Shown here: in pieces, positions 33,877 to 42,902 of the stretch | How positions within the stretch are numbered: the stretch's first letter is position 1 | Layout: every line of letters begins with the position of its first letter | From: an uncultured Chthonomonas sp. | Lineage (GTDB): Bacteria > Armatimonadota > Chthonomonadetes > Chthonomonadales > Chthonomonadaceae | Assembly (NCBI GenBank): GCA_903919615.1 | Contig: CAIXIX010000325.1 | Location: forward strand, 1 to 53,924 | Length of the DNA stretch: 53,924 bases | Reading direction: 5' to 3' | Notes under the pieces: generated by a model | What the model was told of the DNA's origin: nothing | What the model saw: only the letters and a program-made list of their open reading frames with translations | Database searches by the model: none | Program-made: the position numbers and the translations under genes

Positions 33877-35211
33877 TCACACCTTGTAAATCGGCAGCTT
33901 CCAGGGTTTACGGTATTCGCGATGGTAGGATTGCGTATTCTTGCCCGCTCTGCCAACAATATCCATTTTTTCTTTATCGAAGCGAACTGTTTCGCCCGCC
34001 AGAACAGAACTATTGATGAGGTGACACACGATCGTTGTCTGTGCCATGGAGGCCAGGTTGGACCGCGGCTGTTCACGCGTTTTGACGCAGTCGATCCAGT
34101 TTTGCCAGTGGTCGGACGTGCCTTCGCCGCGATACTTCTCGATCTCTTCGCCGCCTGGGTCGAGGATCTTCATCCCTCCACGCCACACGCGCAGAGTCTT
34201 ACCTTCGGCGCTTACGAATTCGCTTCCGTGGTCTGGCTTGCCTGGATAGTCACGCCCCGTTTCCCAGTGCATCAGAAAATCGGGATCTTTGAACTTCATT
34301 ATGGATTGGACTGTATCTGGCGCAGTACGGTCATCGGTGGGGTAGGCAAGCTTGCCGCCATAGCTGGTCACCTCGGTCGGCATCACCAGATCTGTATCCT
34401 TGCTCATTCCCAGTAAACAGATATCCATCATGTGCACGCCCCAATCGCCAGTCATGCCGGAACCATAGTTCAAGAACCAGCGCCAGTTGCTGTGAACATG
34501 GTTCGCAGAGTAGGGGAGGAGTGCGGCGGGGCCATTCCACATGTCGTAGTCGAGGTTCTTGGGCGGATCAACAAACTGCGATTTTCCTACCTGGAAGGGA
34601 TCGGTTTTCCAAGCACGTGCCAGGATTATCTTGCCCAGCTTGCCCGACCGAATGTAGGATATGGCATCGGTAAACTCCTGAGTGCTGCGCTGCCAGGTGC
34701 CAACCTGAACAATCCGTTTAAAGTGCTTTACGGCGGCATCCATCGCCTTTGCCTCTGTAATGTCGTGTGAGATCGGCTTTTCGCAATACGCGTCCATGCC
34801 TGCCTCACACGCCATGATCAGCGGAAGCGCGTGCCAGTGATCGGGAGTGCCAATGATAACTGCATTGATATCCTTGCGTTCGAGCATCTTTCGGAAGTCT
34901 TTGTAGATGGTCGGCTTTCGGTTGTACTTCTCTTCCACGTCTCGCGCATCGTTCGGGATCCGGTTGTCATCCACATCACACAGAGCGGCGACTTCAACAT
35001 CGGGCTTGCGCATAAGGTTGCGCATGTCTACTGCGCCCATTCCGCCGCATCCAATGAGTCCTAACACGATCTTGTCGTTTGGGCCGACCCTCTTCTTGCG
35101 CTCCGTGATCTCTGCATGAACTGGTTTAATCGCTGCAAGCGCTGCCGCTGCGGCCGCACCTACACCAATTACTTCTCTGCGAGACATTATGCCCAGATCA
35201 GGTTTACCCAT
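33877..35211 (-). CDS. Tat-exported Gfo/Idh/MocA oxidoreductase (paralogue 1)
   Basis: The 444-residue protein has a Tat-like signal with the twin-arginine block MSRREVIGVGAAAAAALAA. The Rossmann motif is LGLIGCGGMGAVDMRNL, and AYCEKPISHDITEAKAM carries the EKP motif. DWGVHMMDICLLGM and DHWQNWIDCVKTREQPRSNLASMAQTT are signatures of the exported bacterial subgroup common in Planctomycetota and Armatimonadota. ATG 35211 has GGGAGG six bases upstream, so an in-frame extension of 19 codons is dropped. The gene at 52497 is clearly a paralogue with the same motifs throughout. The substrate is unknown, probably a sugar outside the cytoplasm. Confidence 0.94.
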   Translation of the reverse strand: MGKPDLGIMSRREVIGVGAAAAAALAAIKPVHAEITERKKRVGPNDKIVLGLIGCGGMGAVDMRNLMRKPDVEVAALCDVDDNRIPNDARDVEEKYNRKPTIYKDFRKMLERKDINAVIIGTPDHWHALPLIMACEAGMDAYCEKPISHDITEAKAMDAAVKHFKRIVQVGTWQRSTQEFTDAISYIRSGKLGKIILARAWKTDPFQVGKSQFVDPPKNLDYDMWNGPAALLPYSANHVHSNWRWFLNYGSGMTGDWGVHMMDICLLGMSKDTDLVMPTEVTSYGGKLAYPTDDRTAPDTVQSIMKFKDPDFLMHWETGRDYPGKPDHGSEFVSAEGKTLRVWRGGMKILDPGGEEIEKYRGEGTSDHWQNWIDCVKTREQPRSNLASMAQTTIVCHLINSSVLAGETVRFDKEKMDIVGRAGKNTQSYHREYRKPWKLPIYKV

Positions 35212-35291
35212 GTCAGTCCTCCCAGCCATGCGCTCGGCGCACTTTATTGTGGCGTAATTGCTACGCACACGATACAGAATCCTTTATGCTA

Positions 35292-36428
35292 TCAAGCTCT
35301 GCGTTCGATGATGCTCACGGGGTCGAGCGTGTTGAGACGCCACCAGATTGTGAAGAACGCAAAGGCGGTTATCGTGATAGGAAGTGGCAAGGTCAAGAGA
35401 AACGAATCTGGATCGACTGGGTTGAGCAGCAGTCCCTTGGGCGCTAACGCGATCAAACGAACGACCTGCAAAAGGCCAACTGTAAGGCATGCGCCCATTA
35501 GCCAGCCAACCGCACACAGGATGCCCGTTTCTGCGACCGCTCTCCACAGCAGTTTTGCGCGGGAATAGCCAATAGCAGACAGCGTTGCGATCTCTGGCAA
35601 GCGTTGAGTAAAGTAGATATTGGACAGCAGGCCGCATACGAAAGAAATCGCGAACACAATGATGCCTATCACGATGTTCATGATGAGGTAGAGGTTAGAC
35701 AAGGAGCTGCGCGTCTCTTTTACCAGCCCCGAAAACTGCCATTCGCGTGCCCGCTTTTTATCCAGAATATGCTCAATCGCTTTGTCAAGGCGGCGCTGTC
35801 CAGCCGTTGTTGGCGCAAAGGCGATGTAACCGTGAAAGGTGTATGGCGAGAGGCGATCCACAAGCGCACGAGAGGTTAACCCAAGCCACACTTTACCGCG
35901 AAGGGTCCCAACGAGGCGGACTGGCTCGGGAGCGAAGCTATCGGTCGACTCGGGCTGTGAGATGACGTCGCCAATTCGAACACCGAGGTTACGAGCTACA
36001 TCCTCAGAGATTAGCGCCTCAGGTTTGCCATCTTCAATTAGCCTGCCCTGCGCGAGAGACACTCCCGAGCGCTCCATCATCAGCTTTCTCCCGCGCGCAT
36101 CAAGGCCGAAAATCGGGAAAGGCATCTTCCCAAAGATCGTCTTAACCATGGTTTGGTACGAGTGCGAGGGGCAGAGGAAGCCAACCTCCGGCAGATTTCG
36201 CACCTTTGAAACGACCTCTTCATCGATGGTAATGGCGTTACGTGGGGTGATGCCGGTCATGTATCGGTTCGAACCGTAGAGAGTGTACACAGTGAGGTCG
36301 ATAGAATGAACGATCGTGACTACGCTTGCAACCGATGCCGCGGCAAGCATGATAACGATCATCATCGGCAGCGTTCGGCCAGGATTCCGGCGAAGATAGA
36401 GCAGCGGATTCAGTGACGAGGGCAACAA
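35292..36428 (-). CDS. FtsX/MacB/LolC-type ABC transporter permease
   Basis: The 378-residue protein has the FtsX-family layout. One membrane helix lies near the start (MMIVIMLAAASVASVVTIV), a periplasmic domain of about 220 residues follows, then three helices (LIMNIVIGIIVFAISFVCGL, AETGILCAVGWLMGACLTV, PITITAFAFFTIWW). LPEIATLSAIGYSRAKLLWRAVAETG in the loop is the conserved FtsX contact with the ATPase. It starts at TTG 36428 with GGAGG six bases upstream. No ATP-binding subunit gene is adjacent. Such permeases export lipoproteins, antibiotics or peptides; a LolA-like protein two genes upstream would fit lipoprotein transport, but that is inference. Confidence 0.9.
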   Translation of the reverse strand: MLPSSLNPLLYLRRNPGRTLPMMIVIMLAAASVASVVTIVHSIDLTVYTLYGSNRYMTGITPRNAITIDEEVVSKVRNLPEVGFLCPSHSYQTMVKTIFGKMPFPIFGLDARGRKLMMERSGVSLAQGRLIEDGKPEALISEDVARNLGVRIGDVISQPESTDSFAPEPVRLVGTLRGKVWLGLTSRALVDRLSPYTFHGYIAFAPTTAGQRRLDKAIEHILDKKRAREWQFSGLVKETRSSLSNLYLIMNIVIGIIVFAISFVCGLLSNIYFTQRLPEIATLSAIGYSRAKLLWRAVAETGILCAVGWLMGACLTVGLLQVVRLIALAPKGLLLNPVDPDSFLLTLPLPITITAFAFFTIWWRLNTLDPVSIIERRA

Positions 36429-36466
36429 ACAACGCCTCCAGATAGTCCTGTGTCTCTGCCCACCGG

Positions 36467-37120
36467 TCAGGACAAGGTTGCAGAAAGGTGCGACGTATCG
36501 TTGATGAGCGATACACGCAGGAATTTGCGATCTTCGGCTGGATAGGTCTCTTCGACTACGCTCAAACTCGCGTTCGACAGCCAGATGTGCTTCATGGATG
36601 TGATCGGAGCGTCGAGTGCCTCACAAATCAGCGCTCTAAGGCTGCCACCATGGCCGACAATGGCAATGGCCTCACCTCTGTGCTGCGAACGAATTTCGGC
36701 GCCTGCTGCCGTCAGCCTTTGCCACACCGAGTCCATCGTCTCCGCATTTGGCGGGCGATTCCGATAGGAATCTTCGCGGTAGAGTCGCAGAAGTTCTGAA
36801 TCTCCTCGGGCGACGATCTCGGCCTGCGTGAGTCCTTCCCAGTCTCCCAGCATTGTTTCTCGAAGCTGATGACGGATAATAACTTCCAGACCCAATCGAT
36901 TTGCAACTGCCTCGGCCGTAGCGCGTGCACGTTTAAGGTCGCTGCAGTAGACTGCCGTGGGCTTCCGGTCGCAGCAACAGAGGCGCGCGGCAATTCTATC
37001 GGCCTGTTGGTGTCCTTCGGAATCCAGCGCGACATCCGTGTGACCCTGCATGCGAAATTCGCGATTCCATGCGGTTACACCGTGCCGTACTAGATAGATA
37101 CGTGTTGTGTCTGGTGTCAA
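36467..37120 (-). CDS. Histidine phosphatase family protein (phosphoglycerate-mutase-like, CobC/GpmB type)
   Basis: The 217-residue protein has the family motifs. IYLVRHGVTAWN supplies the phospho-accepting histidine (RHG at about residues 12-14), followed by YCSDLKRARATAEAVA, LRETMLGDWEGLT and the second histidine in AIAIVGHGGSLRALI. It would remove phosphate from a small metabolite; the family includes alpha-ribazole phosphatase and broad sugar phosphatases. The start is TTG 37120, directly after the TAA of the upstream gene, with a weak AAGAAG site, so translation is probably coupled. It lies between the LolA-like gene and the permease gene. Confidence 0.9.
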   Translation of the reverse strand: MTPDTTRIYLVRHGVTAWNREFRMQGHTDVALDSEGHQQADRIAARLCCCDRKPTAVYCSDLKRARATAEAVANRLGLEVIIRHQLRETMLGDWEGLTQAEIVARGDSELLRLYREDSYRNRPPNAETMDSVWQRLTAAGAEIRSQHRGEAIAIVGHGGSLRALICEALDAPITSMKHIWLSNASLSVVEETYPAEDRKFLRVSLINDTSHLSATLS

Positions 37121-37915
37121 TTACTTCTTTAGTGGCGAGCCAGGAGCAGCCGTGGAGCGCTGCGCATTTGATGGCTGCATCTCCTTAGAGCCCGGTGGAG
37201 GCACGAAACTAAATGCCGCCACAGGAATGTTACTGTTGAAGACCTGATCGTTCAGGTTGATATCCACAGCGACACCATTGGATATCTCCGTGATCTGCAA
37301 AAGTTGAAAATTCCGTTTGTCTATGGTAACTCGGACCGGGCCCGCATTCGCTGCCGCTGCCTTCCACTGCAATTGTTGAGCTGGAGTATAAGTGGATGGC
37401 ATTTTAAGCCGAATTTCAACAACGTACGCCGATCTGCCGCTAAATGTTCTATCCGCTAGCCGCGAGATAATTTGTTCGCCATTTGCATTCGGCAGGTTCT
37501 TAATGAACTCAAGCAGGTCTGGAACCGTAATATTTGACGGGCTCTTGCGCTTGCCGTACAACTTTTTAGATGGAACGTAAGCCGTTATTACCTTGCCGTC
37601 CGATACAAATGTTTTATCATTCTCGGAGAATTTGTCAGAACCGGCGCCTGTACCTTTAAGAGTGATAACGACATTGATGAGGTTCGGAGCCTTGTACTTA
37701 ATAGACTCACTGCTCGTGATGGCGAACGGCTGACCTTCTTTAGTTTTGGATTTTTGATGCGTGATGATACTCGCAGAGTATGTCCTCGCGGTGCCGTAGT
37801 TCGCCTTGACCTTCGTTAGAATCGTTGCACAATCCTGCGCTTCCGCAATTGAAGCGGAGCGGACAGTCATCACCAGAACAACGCTCACGCCAAATCCTAG
37901 TTTCAAAAAACGCAT
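37121..37915 (-). CDS. Secreted LolA-like outer-membrane lipoprotein-carrier fold protein (DUF2092-like)
   Basis: The 264-residue protein has a signal peptide (MRFLKLGFGVSVVLVMTVRS, cut near AEAQ). The body resembles LolA/LppX-type half-barrels that bind lipid: TILTKVKANYGTARTYSASI, then KAPNLINVVITLKG, FVSDGKVITAYVPSKKLY, and FSGRSAYVVEIRLKMPS with RVTIDKRNFQLLQITEI. These proteins carry lipoproteins or other lipids across the periplasm. ATG 37915 is chosen because it puts the signal peptide at the start; no good ribosome site is visible for it or for an upstream alternative. It heads a minus-strand group with a histidine phosphatase and an FtsX-type permease. Confidence 0.75.
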   Translation of the reverse strand: MRFLKLGFGVSVVLVMTVRSASIAEAQDCATILTKVKANYGTARTYSASIITHQKSKTKEGQPFAITSSESIKYKAPNLINVVITLKGTGAGSDKFSENDKTFVSDGKVITAYVPSKKLYGKRKSPSNITVPDLLEFIKNLPNANGEQIISRLADRTFSGRSAYVVEIRLKMPSTYTPAQQLQWKAAAANAGPVRVTIDKRNFQLLQITEISNGVAVDINLNDQVFNSNIPVAAFSFVPPPGSKEMQPSNAQRSTAAPGSPLKK

Positions 37916-38342
37916 ATATGGTCGCAAGGCAAGCGGCCATGCCTCTACGATAATAGGCAGTATCAAACAGACCCTCCTGGTTCCAATTTCGGCAGTCAGT
38001 ACAGGAAATTGCTTGCCGAACCAGAGCGATATCAAAGCTAAAACGGCACACCGCTTCGCTCGGACTAAATGCGCCTTGGAACTGCGTAAGTATACCTTGT
38101 TAGCAAAGTGCTACTCGGGCACAGTAACAGCATATCGGAGTTTGAGTGAGTGGGAGCAAGGAAGCCTCAGTTCACATCACAATATGCAATTACTCGTAAT
38201 TAATCCTGATCACAGCACAAAGCGGGTAACATATTTGGCGTAGCGGCGCAGCGGCTTTTTCCTGACGCCGGAAACTTCATAGCGCCACATTTTAGAGCAA
38301 TGAGTTGGAGCTTTGCGATTAGAGTGCCGGCGAGGGGCTGTT
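37916..38342. other. Divergent intergenic region before the sdhA-like gene
   Basis: No gene, RNA or clear promoter is recognised. Two direct AGCGGC units with a following T run at about 38242-38263 do not form a convincing hairpin. Confidence 0.45.
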
Positions 38343-40157
38343 ATGGATTCCTATGAGACTTTTGAATACGATGTTCTGGTTATTGGTGCCGGTGGCGCCG
38401 GACTTCGTGCAGTAATTGCTGCGCGAGAAGCCGGATGCAGTGTAGGCGTAGTATGCAAGTCCTTACTGGGCAAAGCACACACAGTCATGGCCGAAGGCGG
38501 CGTAGCTGCAGCGCTCGGAAATATGAAATCTCCCGATGGAATGAATGAGCCGGATAGCTGGAAGGTTCACCTTACGGATACGTTCAAGGGTGGAGCATTT
38601 CTCAATAATCCGAGAACCGTCGAAATTTTCGCCAAAGAGGCGCCCGAGCGCGTGCTTGAGTTGGAGCAGTATGGCGCGGTGTTCGATAGGACTCCAGAAG
38701 GCTTGATCGCTGAACGGCCATTTGGCGGTCATAAGTACCGACGATTGAACCATGTTGGCGACAGAACAGGTCTTGAGCTGATTCGCACCGTTCAGGATAA
38801 GGCTGTTGGCGTTGGCATGTCGGTACACATGGAGATCACGCTAACACGGTTGTTGAAAGACGGCGATCGTGTTGTTGGCGCCTTTGGGTATCGCCGTGAT
38901 ACTGGCAAGTTTGTCGTGTTTCGCGCTAAGAGCATCGTCCTTGCGACCGGCGGGTGGGGCCGAATGTATCAGTTCACCTCAAACTCGTGGGAGGGTACGG
39001 GCGACGGACTGCAGATGGCTTATGAAGCGGGCGCCGAACTGCTGGACATGGAGATGATTCAGTTTCATCCGACCGGCATGGCGTGGCCGCCAGGAATGCG
39101 CGGGATCCTTGTTACCGAAGGCGTTCGCGGCGAAGGCGGAATCCTCAAGAACAACAAGGGTGAGCGATTTATGTTCAATCCGGACTATACGCCGCCATTG
39201 TATAAGGGACAGTTTGCCGAGACCGCCGAGGAGGGAGAGCGATGGCTGGAGGACAAGAAAAACAACCGTCGGCCACCGGAACTTCTCCCAAGAGACGTTG
39301 TTGCACGCGCGATTTATAAAGAGGTTGAGGCGGGCCGTGGCACGGAGCATAAGGCCGTTTACCTTGACGTTACGCATCGAGGCGCAGAATATATTAAGCG
39401 GAAGCTGCCGAGTATGTATGAGCAGTTTCATGCGCTTGGCGCCGTCGATATTACGAAAGAGGCGATGGAGGTCTATCCGACGGTTCACTACACCATGGGT
39501 GGCGTGTGGGCAGAGCCTGAAGGCTGCGCAACTTCAGTGCCAGGACTTTTCGCAGCCGGCGAGGTTGCTGCTGGACTGCACGGAGCCAATCGCCTAGGCG
39601 GAAATTCGCTTTCGGATATTCTGGTATTTGGTAAGCGCGCTGGCGAAGGCGCAGCGGAGTTTGCCAGGACGGCAAAACTGGGTGCAATTGACCCTGCACA
39701 GATCCAGGCGGAAATCTCAGTGCTGATGCATCCACTTGAGCTTCAGGAGGGTGAGAGCCCGTACAAAATTCACCAGGAGCTTCAGGAGAACATGCAGAGG
39801 GATTGCATGATTGCGCGAAATGAACAGGGTCTCAACAGTGTGTTAGCCAAGATCCTTGAGCTGCAAACAAGGGCTGCCAAGATTAAGGTTAATGGCGATA
39901 CCGCTTTTAATCCCGGATGGCATGCAGCTAGAGACGTTCGATTTATGCTCCGAACTTCGGAGATTATCGTAAGGTGCGCTCTTGAGCGAAAGGAAAGCCG
40001 TGGCGCACAGTGGCGGCTGGATTATCCGGCGCTGGACCCTGTTTGGGGAAAGAAGAATTTGATAGCGACTCAGGATGGCGATAAGGTAAAGATCACCGAA
40101 CGACCGCTGCCCGATATGCCGGCCGAGCTTAAAGCCATTGTGGAGGAATACAAGTAA
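38343..40157 (+). CDS. sdhA: Succinate dehydrogenase/fumarate reductase flavoprotein subunit
   Basis: The 604-residue protein carries the FAD-binding start VLVIGAGGAGLRAVIAARE. The flavin-linking region AHTVMAEGGVAAALGN has the histidine (H46) that normally binds FAD covalently. The catalytic region is IQFHPTGMAWPPGMRGILVTEGVRGEGG with conserved His and Arg, and LHGANRLGGNSLSDILVFGKRAGEGAA is the second FAD contact. It oxidises succinate or reduces fumarate at the membrane with its partners. ATG 38343 has GAGGGG five bases upstream; ten in-frame codons before it are discarded. Its TAA overlaps the iron-sulfur subunit ATG. No membrane anchor gene lies upstream or downstream. Confidence 0.94.
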   Translation: MDSYETFEYDVLVIGAGGAGLRAVIAAREAGCSVGVVCKSLLGKAHTVMAEGGVAAALGNMKSPDGMNEPDSWKVHLTDTFKGGAFLNNPRTVEIFAKEAPERVLELEQYGAVFDRTPEGLIAERPFGGHKYRRLNHVGDRTGLELIRTVQDKAVGVGMSVHMEITLTRLLKDGDRVVGAFGYRRDTGKFVVFRAKSIVLATGGWGRMYQFTSNSWEGTGDGLQMAYEAGAELLDMEMIQFHPTGMAWPPGMRGILVTEGVRGEGGILKNNKGERFMFNPDYTPPLYKGQFAETAEEGERWLEDKKNNRRPPELLPRDVVARAIYKEVEAGRGTEHKAVYLDVTHRGAEYIKRKLPSMYEQFHALGAVDITKEAMEVYPTVHYTMGGVWAEPEGCATSVPGLFAAGEVAAGLHGANRLGGNSLSDILVFGKRAGEGAAEFARTAKLGAIDPAQIQAEISVLMHPLELQEGESPYKIHQELQENMQRDCMIARNEQGLNSVLAKILELQTRAAKIKVNGDTAFNPGWHAARDVRFMLRTSEIIVRCALERKESRGAQWRLDYPALDPVWGKKNLIATQDGDKVKITERPLPDMPAELKAIVEEYK

Positions 40158-40954
40158 TGGAGACGATCACCCTGCGCTTATTTAGAGGCGATGCAACAGG
40201 TGGCAAGATGGTCGACTACCAGGTTAAGACCTTTCCGAACATGGTAGTTCTAGATGCGGTGCATCAGATACAGGCGGAGCAGGATAGCTCGGTTGCATGC
40301 CGGTGGAATTGCAAGGCTGCCAAGTGTGGATCCTGCAGCGCCGAAATCGATGGCAAACCAGCGCTAATGTGTAAGACACAGGTTCATGAGTGCGCTGGCT
40401 CAACGATCACTGTCACTCCTATTCGCACGTTTCCTTTGATCAAGGACCTGGTTACGGATGTCTCGTGGAACTACCGGATGGCTGCGAAGATCCCGCCATT
40501 AACACCGCGCGCCGACGTGGCAGGTAAGCCGTTCAACATGCAGCAAATCGATGTTGATCGGGTGCAGGAGTTCCGGAAGTGTATCGAGTGCTTCCTTTGC
40601 CAGAATGTATGTCACGTTCTCAGAGAGCATGAGCGCACAGATGCATTCTTTGGACCGCGACAGATGGTGCGTATCGCGTCACTCGAAATGCATCCGATGG
40701 ATAACCTGAACCGTCGAGAGCAGCTTCGAGGCGAGGCTGGCGTCGGTTTCTGCAACATTACCAAGTGTTGTACAGAAGTGTGCCCAGAATCGATCCATAT
40801 TACAGATAATGCCATCATCCCCCTGAAAGAGCGCGTTGTCGATGACTACTTTGACCCAGTTCGCAAGGGGCTGGTAGCGATTGGCCTGATAAAGAAGCGC
40901 AAGAAGGCGCCTCTCGACAGCGTGCCTAATGATGTTACAAAGATAATGCGCTAA
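40157..40954 (+). CDS. sdhB: Succinate dehydrogenase/fumarate reductase iron-sulfur subunit (Sdh1-like)
   Basis: The 265-residue protein has an N-terminal ferredoxin domain with [2Fe-2S] cysteines in CRWNCKAAKCGSCS and a later cysteine in ALMCK. The C-terminal domain has CIECFLCQNVCHV and CNITKCCTEVCPE, for [4Fe-4S] and [3Fe-4S] clusters. The phrase FFGPRQMVRIASLEMHPMD and the long CNITKCC block recall mycobacterial Sdh1 iron-sulfur subunits. It passes electrons from the flavoprotein to quinone. The gene overlaps the flavoprotein gene by a base pair of its stop and start, as in an operon. A membrane subunit is expected elsewhere in the genome. Confidence 0.94.
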   Translation: METITLRLFRGDATGGKMVDYQVKTFPNMVVLDAVHQIQAEQDSSVACRWNCKAAKCGSCSAEIDGKPALMCKTQVHECAGSTITVTPIRTFPLIKDLVTDVSWNYRMAAKIPPLTPRADVAGKPFNMQQIDVDRVQEFRKCIECFLCQNVCHVLREHERTDAFFGPRQMVRIASLEMHPMDNLNRREQLRGEAGVGFCNITKCCTEVCPESIHITDNAIIPLKERVVDDYFDPVRKGLVAIGLIKKRKKAPLDSVPNDVTKIMR

Positions 40955-40979
40955 TCCGGTACATAAGGGTTGACAATAT

Positions 40980-41019
40980 AAAAGGGTCTGCATTCGGATT
41001 GAATGCAGACCCTTTTAGT
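40980..41019. terminator. Bidirectional terminator between sdhB and the anti-sigma gene
   Basis: AAAAGGGTCTGCATTC at 40980-40995 and its exact complement at 41001-41016 enclose five bases, giving a T run on the plus side and A-rich 5' flank (T-rich on the minus strand). It sits between converging genes. Confidence 0.88.
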
Positions 41020-41038
41020 TTACGATTGGATGTCTGGG

Positions 41039-42115
41039 CTAATTACCAGCTGTTCGCAGGTTGACCACGATCTCAACTTTTGAGGGAGCTGCAGTTGGTA
41101 GGACCATACCACCCTTTGACGGTACCTTCTGCTGCGCATCGTCCGACCTGCCAGGCAAGTTTGATTGTCGGTTTCGATCCGAAGGTGTGCCTGGCTGGTA
41201 GCCCGACCACGGAACTTGCTCGCCTTGCGCCGATTCGATTGCAGTTACTGATCCTGCGCGGTTAAGCGCAATGAAGAGTTGCCGGCATGCCTTTTGTGGC
41301 GCTTTCAGAATAACCTGTTTTTGATTGTTGCCATCTGCAGTGAGTTCGGCGCTAACACCATTGTGCTGGGCCCAATTGCGCAGCCCGGAGCACGCGGCGT
41401 CAAGACCGTGAACTTCCACAACGACATTGATCAATGATCGCGAATTCGGCTTCGAGATAGTACTGGGAGAAAATGCGGATGCAATCATGCTGTCCCACGT
41501 CTGAGGTATCCGCAATCGTTCTGCACGTTTCTCATCCTCAAGCTGCTTCGCCGCAAGCGCGTCCGCTATTAAGCTCGTCGGATCGGGCCGCATCAGGTCC
41601 TCTGGCAGAGCGCTCTCCCGGGCCGTCGAAGCGTGTGGGATAACAGCGGTGCTAATCGGCTTCGGCCGTGTCGAATCGCTAATGGGTCCGGGAGTGCCGG
41701 CAACTGGATGCGGAGCAAATATACCGTTGAGCGCTGCGAAGGCACCAAATGCCAGAAGCAGACAGAAAGCCGTTGCTATTGCAGTGCGATATGTTCGATT
41801 GTTCGCAATTGCTGGTCTTGTATACACATTTCGCTGCGCTACCGGGGACATCGCAGGAAGTGTTGCCAGGATTCTTGCCCGCAGCTCAGGTCTCGGATGC
41901 CCGACATTAAGAGGTGTGAGGTTCATTGCAAGTTGTATAAGTTGGTCCACTTCGTCCTTGCAGCTAACGCATCTGGAAAGATGGAAATCAACGAATCGAC
42001 TGCGAACAGGATGCAGCTCACGATCAACATACGCTTTGAGCTGGCCCTGAATGTGTGTGTTTTTGCAGCGAGAAGATGTCCCGCTGCCTGAACTGTTATC
42101 GCGGTTACTGGTCAT
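41039..42115 (-). CDS. Membrane-spanning anti-sigma factor with zinc-finger (zf-HC2) domain
   Basis: The 358-residue protein starts with a zinc-finger anti-sigma domain: H45-x3-C49-x2-C52 in FHLSRCVSC, with an upstream cysteine (C17). One membrane helix (AIATAFCLLLAFGAFAAL) at about residues 110-130 places the rest outside the cytoplasm. The outer part is Pro/Ser/Arg-rich, then has a folded segment at about 230-290 (LINVVVEVHGLDAACSGLRNWAQHNGVSAELT) and a low-complexity tail. The ATG overlaps the sigma factor stop by four bases (ATGA). It should hold the ECF factor at the membrane until a signal triggers proteolysis. No sensor ligand is visible. Confidence 0.9.
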   Translation of the reverse strand: MTSNRDNSSGSGTSSRCKNTHIQGQLKAYVDRELHPVRSRFVDFHLSRCVSCKDEVDQLIQLAMNLTPLNVGHPRPELRARILATLPAMSPVAQRNVYTRPAIANNRTYRTAIATAFCLLLAFGAFAALNGIFAPHPVAGTPGPISDSTRPKPISTAVIPHASTARESALPEDLMRPDPTSLIADALAAKQLEDEKRAERLRIPQTWDSMIASAFSPSTISKPNSRSLINVVVEVHGLDAACSGLRNWAQHNGVSAELTADGNNQKQVILKAPQKACRQLFIALNRAGSVTAIESAQGEQVPWSGYQPGTPSDRNRQSNLPGRSDDAQQKVPSKGGMVLPTAAPSKVEIVVNLRTAGN

Positions 42116-42681
42116 AACGTGCCGCTTCCTTCATACACATATCCACTCAACTGCTCACGCAGGCGACGAAAAGCATTGGAGAGCCTCGACTTGACAGTGC
42201 CTACTGGAACATTAAGTGTTGCAGCTACCTCCTGGTATGTGAGGCCTTGAAGCTCATGCAACACAACGACGTCCCTATGCAATGGTGATAAGCTGTTGAT
42301 TGCCGCCTCAACCTGCTCGGAGAGTTCGCGCTTGCCGGCGCTTTGCACCGGGTCGTCCTGCCATGCGGTAGAGGCAAGCGAAAGCCCCTCTTCGTAGGGT
42401 ACAACTTCGAGGCGCCGCTTACGTCGAAATTCCAGGCAATGGTTCATGGCTACACGGTAGATCCATGTACCTAACGACGAGTTACCACGAAATTTCGCGA
42501 TGCTGCGGTATATTGCGTGGAAGATCTCCAGCGTTAGATCTTCGGCATCCGCAACGTTTGCAGTGAACCGCATTGCAAGGCGATAGATTCGCGCCTCGTA
42601 GGTGTCCATCAACTGTTCGAATGCCTGCCGATCCCCGGCCTGGATTTTATGCACCATCAATTGTTCGTCGCAAACCGTCAT
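42112..42681 (-). CDS. ECF-type RNA polymerase sigma factor (second pair)
   Basis: The 189-residue protein has ECF region 2 (ARIYRLAMRFTANVADAEDLTLEIFHAIYRSIAKF, then LGTWIYRVAMNHCLEFRRKRR) and region 4 (LSPLHRDVVVLHELQGLTYQEVAATLNVPVGTVKSRLSNAFRRLREQL). The LTLE variant of the usual LTQE is noted. The ATG at 42681 gives a typical ECF start; TTG 42741 with AGGAAGG ten bases upstream is a real alternative and would add 20 residues. The downstream gene overlaps it and encodes its membrane anti-sigma factor. A TGAACC block upstream on the minus strand resembles an ECF -35 element, suggesting autoregulation. Confidence 0.92.
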   Translation of the reverse strand: MTVCDEQLMVHKIQAGDRQAFEQLMDTYEARIYRLAMRFTANVADAEDLTLEIFHAIYRSIAKFRGNSSLGTWIYRVAMNHCLEFRRKRRLEVVPYEEGLSLASTAWQDDPVQSAGKRELSEQVEAAINSLSPLHRDVVVLHELQGLTYQEVAATLNVPVGTVKSRLSNAFRRLREQLSGYVYEGSGTL

Positions 42682-42813
42682 TGCGTGGTTATGTCCGCGA
42701 TCTAGGAGATGAGAATGCCGATTTGCTGTGAGATTCAGCAACGTAAGCGAACCTTCCTGCGAAGCGGTTGCGATACAATCAATTGTTTAGTCGGAGCCGG
42801 GAGTGGAAAGGTT

Positions 42814-42825
42814 CACATCGATGTG
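42814..42825. promoter_or_regulatory. 12-bp perfect palindrome in a divergent region
   Basis: CACATCGATGTG lies between the second sigma operon and the plus-strand gene at 42903. It could be a regulator site. On the minus strand it directly precedes the ECF-like -35 box. Confidence 0.2.
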
Positions 42826-42902
42826 CCAGTGTAACAAGGGGCTATCTGCGTCAACAACAGTGGTAATAGCCAAACTGGTTCGACTTACGGCAGGAGGATG
42901 AG

